From positions 1,865 through 8,921 of the forward strand of contig JANRAA010000042.1 of the NCBI GenBank assembly GCA_030728235.1: a stretch of 7,057 nt of DNA, written 5' to 3'. This document shows positions 1 to 5,698 of the stretch, in pieces (within the stretch, counting starts at the first letter, position 1; each line of letters begins with the position of its first letter). The DNA comes from Flavobacteriales bacterium (GTDB lineage: Bacteria > Bacteroidota > Bacteroidia > Flavobacteriales_D > Sanyastnellaceae). The notes under the pieces are model-generated. The model saw nothing but the letters and a program-made list of their open reading frames with translations. It was not told where the DNA came from and made no database searches. The position numbers and the translations under genes were made by a program.

Positions 1-1
1 C

Positions 2-1429
2 CCTGCATTCGCTAAAAAGAAAGGTTTTACCACCCATTCAGAAATGATGGCTTTTTTGAATGGGCTTGTTTCTGCCCATCCGAACATGGCGAAGATGTCG
101 GTCATTGGTCAAAGTCAAGAAGGAAAAGACATTCCGATGGTTGTGTTGACCAATCCCGAATCCAAAGAAAAGAAAGTCAAAGTTTTCATGCAGGGCGGAC
201 TTCACGGCGATGAGCCTGCAAGCACAGAGGCGATGCTTTTTTTATTGGATCAACTGCTCAACAACGATAGCTGCACCAGTTTGCTGAATACCATTGAGTT
301 GGGTATGATACCCATGGCGAATATCGACGGTTTTGAAAAGCAAAATCGGTATGCTGCCAACGGACTTGATTTGAATAGAGATCAAACAAAATTGATGGCG
401 CCAGAAACCATGGTTTTGAAGAAAGCCTTCAACGCATTTGGAGCCGAGGTAGCCGTCGATTTCCATGAGTATCGCCCATACAGGGCGGATTATGCGAGGA
501 TGAGCACCTTTGGAGTGACATCCATCTATGACGTCATGTTCTTATACTCTGGAAACCTGAATGTGCCGCAAATCTTGAGAGATTATACGCAAGACGTTTT
601 CATTTCAGATGCCGAGAAGACAATGGACAGGAATGGTTTCAGACATCACGATTACTTCTCTACCGAAGATCATAGCGGACATACACATTTCCATCAAGGA
701 TCGTCGAATGCACGATCAAGTGCTACATCTTTCGCACTGCGAAACACCATTTCAGCCCTGATTGAAGTCCGTGGTGTAGGTTTGAACCGGACATCCTTAA
801 CCCGCAGAGTTCATTGCGGATACCTCGTTGCTATGTCGTTTCTGAGAACAACTGCAGCGAATGTGGACGGAATCAAAGAAGTATTGCAACAATCGAATTT
901 GAATACTGGAGATGCCGTAGTTACTAGCAAATCGGAGGAGTTAGACGCCAAAATTCAATTCATCGATTTGGATAATAATGAAGAGATTACGCTCGACGTC
1001 ATTCTGCACGACGCCTTAAAAACAACTGCCATTCTGAGTCGGACAAGACCTCTTGGATACGTCCTTTTGCCCGGACATCCTGACTTGTCAGAAAAACTTT
1101 TAGCATTGGGATTCACACTAACATCGCTCGATGATCCCCATTTTTTGGATGTAGAGAAATACCTCGTTACAGAAGCCAGTCAAGATTCGGAAAAGTATGA
1201 AGGTGCATTTCGTCAGCAAGTAACTACATCGATCGAGCTATCAAGAAAAGAATTTCCAGAAGGCACACAGCTATTGTTATTGGAACAGCCCAAATCAAAT
1301 CTCGCGATTGAGCTCTTTGAGCCAGAGGCCAAGAACAGCTTCGTTTCATTCGGCTTGTTGAAAGTTGAAATCGGCGATGAACTTCCTATTTATAGGCTCA
1401 AAGGAGAATTTATACAGAAGAAACAATGA
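2..1429 (+). CDS. M14-family zinc carboxypeptidase (5'-partial)
   Basis: This is a zinc-dependent exopeptidase of the M14 (carboxypeptidase A-like) fold. The reading frame is open from base 2, and the 14 codons before the first ATG (base 44) already look like M14 N-terminal sequence (KKKGFTTHSEMM), so the true start and any signal peptide lie upstream of the window. Counting from the ATG at 44, the zinc ligands are H54 and E57 in GGLHGDEPAS (HxxE) and H141 in VDFHEY. N111-R112 in GLDLNRD is the usual substrate-carboxylate-binding pair, and E241 in SALIEVRG is the expected general base. About 200 residues follow as a beta-rich C-terminal extension of unknown role, and no type IX sorting domain is evident. 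The stop codon overlaps the porin start, so the two genes are likely co-translated. The catalytic set is intact. The M14 assignment is firm; the substrate (peptide or cell-wall peptide) is not known. Confidence 0.9.
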   Translation, partial: PAFAKKKGFTTHSEMMAFLNGLVSAHPNMAKMSVIGQSQEGKDIPMVVLTNPESKEKKVKVFMQGGLHGDEPASTEAMLFLLDQLLNNDSCTSLLNTIELGMIPMANIDGFEKQNRYAANGLDLNRDQTKLMAPETMVLKKAFNAFGAEVAVDFHEYRPYRADYARMSTFGVTSIYDVMFLYSGNLNVPQILRDYTQDVFISDAEKTMDRNGFRHHDYFSTEDHSGHTHFHQGSSNARSSATSFALRNTISALIEVRGVGLNRTSLTRRVHCGYLVAMSFLRTTAANVDGIKEVLQQSNLNTGDAVVTSKSEELDAKIQFIDLDNNEEITLDVILHDALKTTAILSRTRPLGYVLLPGHPDLSEKLLALGFTLTSLDDPHFLDVEKYLVTEASQDSEKYEGAFRQQVTTSIELSRKEFPEGTQLLLLEQPKSNLAIELFEPEAKNSFVSFGLLKVEIGDELPIYRLKGEFIQKKQ

Positions 1430-2664
1430 CTATAAATCAGATATATAAGGCACTCTTTGCTGTTGCGTTTTTTGTTGCATTGCATGCGACATCTGCGGCG
1501 CAAGACGACGGTTCAGCCGCAAGTGTGGGTTTTGAACTTGGCAATGGGTTGCAGATTGCGACTCAAGACGGAGCTTATCAATTCGGTATTGGAGGGATGT
1601 TGCAGCCATCGATTGGATTTATGAAAACAGACGACAACGAAGCTGATTATTTTCTGAATGCTCGACGCTCATATTTCAACATCTCCGGCAAAGCCGTGAA
1701 TGAGAAAGTCAATTTTTTCATTCAAGTCGACTTTAGTTCTGCCCAAGCCTTGCTTGATGCATGGGTAGCTTATCAAGTGCATCCAACAACTTCTATCACC
1801 TTCGGTCAGAAGCAAACCATTGGAAACAACAGAGAGATGTTGGTGATGGAAGATCAGCTTCAGTTTATGAATCGAAGTTTGTTGAGTACAGCGTACAGTC
1901 GTACAGGTCGTGAATTCGGTTTGTTCATCAATTCGAGTTTTGGAAGTGAAAAATTTATTGTAGAACCTGCCATAGCAATAACCTCCGGAGATGGTCGTAA
2001 TTCGTTTGGTTCAGACTCAAGAGATGTAGATTTAGGCGGGTTGAAATATGCTGCTAGAGTTGATATTTATCCACTAGGTAAATTCACAGGCAACAACCGA
2101 CAGGTGATTGCAGATCTAGCGCATGAAGAAAAGCCGAAACTTGTAATTGGTGCTGCAGCCAGTTACAACGATGGCGCTAGTGGCATGACAGGAGAGGGAC
2201 ATGGCGATTTTTACATCTACAACGTTGAAGGGTCGGTTCAGTTGCCAGATTATCGTAAAGTGTATGGCGATATGTTATTTAAGTTCAAAGGATTTTCTCT
2301 TTTGGGAGAGTATGTCATTGCTACCGCCACCTCGCTTCAACAAACGTATACCGACCAACTTGGTCAAGCGCCACTTTTGCCTACTCAGATAAGTCAGTTT
2401 TTAGCATTGGGCAGAGGGTACAACGGTAGTTTGGGTTACACAACCAAAAACGGATACGGCGTGGATTTAAGATATGCCGCAGTGCAGCCCGAATTTGAGT
2501 TCAATACCAATTCTTTAATCGGAGAGATGAGTGAACTGACGCTTGGCTTTTCAAGATATCTGAAAGGAAATAATCTGAAGCTTCATGGGTCTGTTTCTCA
2601 AGTCTCTGATTTACGTGCAGACAAGACCATTCAAGGGAATATAATGTTTCAAGTACGATTCTAA
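1426..2664 (+). CDS. Outer-membrane porin, phosphate-selective porin O/P type
   Basis: This 412-residue protein is a predicted outer-membrane beta-barrel. Residues 1-25 form a signal peptide (Lys at 8, hydrophobic stretch ALFAVAFFVAL, cleavage probably at SAA|Q). The mature part alternates short amphipathic strands with polar turns. It shows the sequence style of the porin O/P family: FGIGGMLQPSIGF near the N-terminus, then LNARRSYFNISGKAVNEKV and FFIQVDF. It ends in VRF, with the terminal aromatic residue expected of a BAM-recognised beta-signal. Its length fits the family. The ATG overlaps the peptidase stop as ATGA. An AAGGAG at 1401-1406 is 19 bases upstream, too far for a normal Shine-Dalgarno, so coupling to the upstream gene is the likely initiation route. 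Family members include phosphate and polyphosphate porins, but specificity cannot be read from the sequence; a general small-solute porin is equally possible. Confidence 0.82.
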   Translation: MTINQIYKALFAVAFFVALHATSAAQDDGSAASVGFELGNGLQIATQDGAYQFGIGGMLQPSIGFMKTDDNEADYFLNARRSYFNISGKAVNEKVNFFIQVDFSSAQALLDAWVAYQVHPTTSITFGQKQTIGNNREMLVMEDQLQFMNRSLLSTAYSRTGREFGLFINSSFGSEKFIVEPAIAITSGDGRNSFGSDSRDVDLGGLKYAARVDIYPLGKFTGNNRQVIADLAHEEKPKLVIGAAASYNDGASGMTGEGHGDFYIYNVEGSVQLPDYRKVYGDMLFKFKGFSLLGEYVIATATSLQQTYTDQLGQAPLLPTQISQFLALGRGYNGSLGYTTKNGYGVDLRYAAVQPEFEFNTNSLIGEMSELTLGFSRYLKGNNLKLHGSVSQVSDLRADKTIQGNIMFQVRF

Positions 2665-2698
2665 CTACTATAAAGTTTAATAACCAAAATCACTAGTC

Positions 2699-5593
2699 AT
2701 GAAAATTCAATACTTAATTACAAGCCTGCTGCTGCTGTCGTCGACATGCATGCTGCGTGCGCAGGATTTGATCCTCACGGGGATACTTTATCCAGGAGCG
2801 ACGCCAAAAACCATCGAGTTATATGTTGTGAACGACATTCCTGATCTTTCCATTTACGGAATGGGAGTGGCGAACAACGGCGGAGGAACCGACGGAATTG
2901 AGTACACCTTTCCTGCTGATGCTGCAACAGCAGGTCAGTTTATCTATCTAACCAACAGTTTTGCAACTTATACAACGTTTTATGGAGGTTCAGCAGACTA
3001 TGAATCGGCCTCAGTGAATTTCAACGGCGACGATGCAATTGAGCTTTTTGAGGGTGCTACTGTAATAGACATCTTTGGAGACATCAACGTTGATGGAACA
3101 GGAACTCCGTGGGACTATAACCTAAGCTATGCCGCACGTGTTTGTGGCACAGGACCAGATGGTTCAGTATTTACCCTTGGAAATTGGAATGTAGCACCCC
3201 TAAACAACTACAGCGGTGCAGCATCAAATGCCGCTTCAGCACAGCCATTCTCAATTGGGGCTTATGTTCCAAGTTGTCCGGCTCCAGGCTGTACCAACCC
3301 AGTTGCATGTAACTACGATCCTGCAGCAGTAGCCGATGATGGAAGCTGTGTTCTAATAGGCGATGTTTGTGACGATGGAAATTCAGGCACGGAGAACGAC
3401 CTTATTCAAGCCAACTGTACCTGTGCAGGAACACCGGTATTAACTAGTAATAGTTTGATTTTAACTGGTATAATTTACGCAGGAGCAGCGCCAAAGGCAA
3501 TTGAGCTTTATGTAGTGAATGACATTGCCGACTTGAGTATTTACGGAATTGGATCAGCTGGTAACGGCGGAGGAACCGACGGTGAGGAATATACCTTCCC
3601 TGCCGATGCAGTCACTGCCGGTTCATTTATCTATGTGGCCAATGATCTTGTAGCTTTTGATGCATTTTTTGGATTTGCTGCCGACTACACCGATGCGGGT
3701 GTAGCAATCAACTTCAACGGTGACGATGCATTTGAGATTTTCGAGAACGGAGCCGTTATCGATACCTTCGGTGATATCGCAGTAGACGGTACTGGTGAGC
3801 CTTGGGAATACACAAATAGCTGGGCTGTGCGCAATTGTGCAACTGGTCCCGATGGAAGTGTGTTTGTTTTGGCAAATTGGACATTTGGTGCTTTGGATGC
3901 GTTTTTAGGACAAGTTGATAATGCGACCACTCCTCAACCTTTCCCAGTAGCTAGTTTTGCTGAGGTTTGTCCTGCTGTAGGATGCACCAACGCAGCAGCT
4001 TGCAACTATGATGCACTTGCTGCAGTTGATGACGGTTCATGCATTCTCCCTGGGGATGCTTGTGACGATGGAAATGTTTATTCAACAGGAGATATTGTTC
4101 AAGGAGATTGTTCTTGCGCAGGAGTTTTCCCTCCTACATCAAATAGCTTAATTTTAACTGGGGTATTGTACCCGGGAGCAACTGGTAAAACCATTGAGTT
4201 GTATGTGGTGAACGACATTCCTGATTTGAGTGTTTACGGATTTAGCGTAGCGAACAATGGTGGTGGTTCAGAAGGACAAGAATACGCCTTCCCCGCTGAT
4301 GCAGCCACCGCAGGTGATTTCATCTATGTTACTAACAACATCGCTCAGTGCCAAGCATTCTATGGCATTACAACGACTTATGAATCGGCGTCAGTAAACT
4401 TCAATGGAGACGATGCTATAGAAGTTTATGAATTGGGACAGGTAATCGATGTGTTCGGAGAAGTGAGCATTGATGGTACGGGAACAACATGGGAATACGT
4501 AATCACTTGGGCGAGCAGAAACTGTTCGACGGGTCCTGATGGTGATGTGTTTGTAGAATCGAATTGGACAATTGCACCAAATAACACCTATACAGGTCAG
4601 ACAACCAATGCTGGTTCTCCATTGCCGTTTGCTCTCGGGGCATATTCACAGGTTTGTCCGGCTGAAGGTTGTACCAACGCATCGGCCTGCAACTACGACA
4701 TGGCTGCTGTTATTGATGATGGGTCTTGCATCCTCCAAGGTGATAGCTGTGACGACGGTAATCCATTTACCACTGGTGATGTGATTCAAGCAGGTTGTGG
4801 TTGTGCTGGTACACTTATTCCTCTTACAAATAGTCTTGTACTCACTGGTGTAATGTACCCTGCTGGAACACCTAAAGCCATTGAAATTTATGTAGCAGAA
4901 AACATTGCAGATTTAAGTGTTTATGGAATTGGAGTAGCTAGTAATGGCACAGGAACTGATGGAATCGAGTTTTCTTTCCCAGCAGTTTCAGCGAACGCTG
5001 GAGACTTTATTTATTTGGCAAACGATGCGGCAGTATTCCTTTCATTCTTTGGTTTTGCAGCCGATTATCAGACAACTGTTTTGAACTTCAACGGCGACGA
5101 TACCGTAGAGCTTTTCGAAAATGGACAAGTTGCTGATGCATTCGGGTATGCAGATGTGGATGGCACAGGGACTACTTGGGAGTATGTGCTTACGTGGGCA
5201 ACTCGCAATTGTGCAACTGGTCCTGACGGCGGCTTTATTGAGGCTAACTGGACCCTTGCTCCCTTGAATACCTATTCTGGAGTGGCAACAAATGCTGAAG
5301 CAGCTAGTCCATATAATATCGGTGCATACGATGCGAACTGTCCGGTGCCTGGATGCACCAATCCAGCCGCAACCAATTACGATCCTGCGGCTACCGCAGA
5401 TGATGGTTCTTGTGTTGTGCCTGGTTGTCGTTACCCTGCAGCAACGAACTACAACCCCGCAGCAACAATTGACGATTTGTCATGTGTGTTCGAAGATCCA
5501 AATAACTGTCCTGCTGATATCAATACCGATGGCGTAGTCAATTCATCTGACTTGCTTTCATTCTTAGGGTCATTTGGTACTATTTGTAACTAA
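2699..5593 (+). CDS. Secreted four-unit lamin-tail-like repeat protein with Cys-rich linkers and terminal EF-hand module
   Basis: This 964-residue protein is secreted and has no recognisable enzyme domain. Residues 1-21 are a signal peptide (MKIQYLITSLLLLSS, cleavage near LRA|Q). Four units follow, beginning at residues 24, 253, 484 and 713. Each has an LTD-like beta-domain of about 165 residues (LILTG..YPG, K-x-IELYV, NFNGDDxxE, DGTGxxWEY, R-N-C-x-TGPDG) and then a Cys-rich linker. Linkers 1-3 combine GCT.xxACNYD..DDGSC with GDxCDDGN...CxCAG. The last linker instead has two GC...DDxSC copies followed by an EF-hand loop (D940, N942, D944, V946, N948, D951). The protein ends at GTICN, and no type IX C-terminal sorting domain is visible. 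The mature chain has only nine Lys/Arg residues and is strongly acidic. It starts 34 bases after the porin with no terminator between them, so it could be read from the same transcript. A surface adhesive or structural role is an inference from its make-up; the real function is unknown. Confidence 0.88.
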   Translation: MKIQYLITSLLLLSSTCMLRAQDLILTGILYPGATPKTIELYVVNDIPDLSIYGMGVANNGGGTDGIEYTFPADAATAGQFIYLTNSFATYTTFYGGSADYESASVNFNGDDAIELFEGATVIDIFGDINVDGTGTPWDYNLSYAARVCGTGPDGSVFTLGNWNVAPLNNYSGAASNAASAQPFSIGAYVPSCPAPGCTNPVACNYDPAAVADDGSCVLIGDVCDDGNSGTENDLIQANCTCAGTPVLTSNSLILTGIIYAGAAPKAIELYVVNDIADLSIYGIGSAGNGGGTDGEEYTFPADAVTAGSFIYVANDLVAFDAFFGFAADYTDAGVAINFNGDDAFEIFENGAVIDTFGDIAVDGTGEPWEYTNSWAVRNCATGPDGSVFVLANWTFGALDAFLGQVDNATTPQPFPVASFAEVCPAVGCTNAAACNYDALAAVDDGSCILPGDACDDGNVYSTGDIVQGDCSCAGVFPPTSNSLILTGVLYPGATGKTIELYVVNDIPDLSVYGFSVANNGGGSEGQEYAFPADAATAGDFIYVTNNIAQCQAFYGITTTYESASVNFNGDDAIEVYELGQVIDVFGEVSIDGTGTTWEYVITWASRNCSTGPDGDVFVESNWTIAPNNTYTGQTTNAGSPLPFALGAYSQVCPAEGCTNASACNYDMAAVIDDGSCILQGDSCDDGNPFTTGDVIQAGCGCAGTLIPLTNSLVLTGVMYPAGTPKAIEIYVAENIADLSVYGIGVASNGTGTDGIEFSFPAVSANAGDFIYLANDAAVFLSFFGFAADYQTTVLNFNGDDTVELFENGQVADAFGYADVDGTGTTWEYVLTWATRNCATGPDGGFIEANWTLAPLNTYSGVATNAEAASPYNIGAYDANCPVPGCTNPAATNYDPAATADDGSCVVPGCRYPAATNYNPAATIDDLSCVFEDPNNCPADINTDGVVNSSDLLSFLGSFGTICN
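2768..3454 (+). repeat. LTD unit 1 (type A)
   Basis: Residues 24-252 of the repeat protein, 229 codons. The LTD part runs to about residue 190, and the linker carries C193, C198, C204, C217, C224, C240 and C242. The unit's only basic residues are K37 and R147. It matches unit 3 more closely than units 2 or 4: both have KTIELYVVNDIPDLS, PADAATAG and YESASVNFNGDDAIE. Confidence 0.88.
3455..4147 (+). repeat. LTD unit 2 (type B)
   Basis: Residues 253-483, 231 codons. It is two residues longer than the other units because of an insertion before NFNGDD (TDAGVAI, where the others have five residues). It shares FFGFAADY and FENG with unit 4. The only basic residues are K266 and R378. The domain cysteine is C380, and the linker begins at C424/C429. 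Confidence 0.88.
4148..4834 (+). repeat. LTD unit 3 (type A')
   Basis: Residues 484-712, 229 codons, closest to unit 1. The only basic residues are K497 and R607. It has the conserved C609 plus an extra cysteine, C551, that the other units lack. The linker has the full GCTN plus CDDGN arrangement (C653, C658, then DDGSC and GDSCDDGN). Confidence 0.88.
4835..5422 (+). repeat. LTD unit 4 (type B'), without the CDDGN linker
   Basis: Residues 713-908. The LTD is most like unit 2 (FFGFAADY, FENG, NIADLSxYGIG) but lacks its two-residue insertion. The basic residues are K726 and R836, and the conserved cysteines are C838 and C881. The GCTNP module has Thr where units 1-3 have Cys in ACNYD, and the CDDGN module that normally follows is replaced by a second GC...DDxSC copy. 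Confidence 0.85.
5351..5587 (+). other. C-terminal Cys-rich/EF-hand tail module (copy 1)
   Basis: Residues 885-963. Two tandem GC..xAAxNYxPxAT.DDxSC modules (cysteines 886/905 and 910/929) are followed by an EF-hand loop framed by C937 and C963. The loop places D, N, D, V, N and D at positions 1, 3, 5, 7, 9 and 12, as in type I dockerin half-repeats, so calcium binding is plausible. The same tail occurs in the next gene, with 52 of 77 aligned positions identical by eye. Confidence 0.75.
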
Positions 5594-5621
5594 AGGAATC
5601 GAATAGCTAACTACAAAAGTT

Positions 5622-5654
5622 GGAGGGCGTCGTTTTTTGGCGCCCTTCTCTTTT
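5622..5654 (+). terminator. Rho-independent terminator after the repeat-protein gene
   Basis: The arm GGAGGGCGTC (5622-5631) pairs with GGCGCCCTTC (5639-5648), giving ten base pairs including two G-T wobbles. The loop is seven bases (GTTTTTT), and a short T-rich tail TCTTTT follows at 5649-5654. It lies 28 bases after the stop at 5593 and 44 bases before the next start, so it should separate the two LTD genes into different transcription units. Confidence 0.8.
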
Positions 5655-5698
5655 AAAACTTATTCGGCAAAAATGTCGAGAAATAGATATCGCGGATT

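Noticed and set aside
44..46. ATG at 44 as the true start of the peptidase
   Set aside because: The frame is open to the window edge and the residues before it match the usual M14 N-terminal pattern, so the gene begins further upstream.
242..466. Antisense open frame within the peptidase gene
   Set aside because: It lies opposite conserved M14 residues (including the NR motif), and its protein has no family features.
1401..1406. AAGGAG as a Shine-Dalgarno for the porin
   Set aside because: It is 19 bases from the ATG, beyond functional spacing, and the other genes here show no such site.
2639..2698. Possible Bacteroidota promoter (TAnnTTTG) before the repeat-protein gene
   Set aside because: There are only loose A/T-rich near-matches (TAATGTTTC, TAAAGTTTA) with wrong spacing or last base. 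No terminator separates it from the porin either.
5655..5698. Promoter for the hydrolase fusion
   Set aside because: One is expected after the terminator, but I see no convincing -7 or -33 element in these 44 bases.
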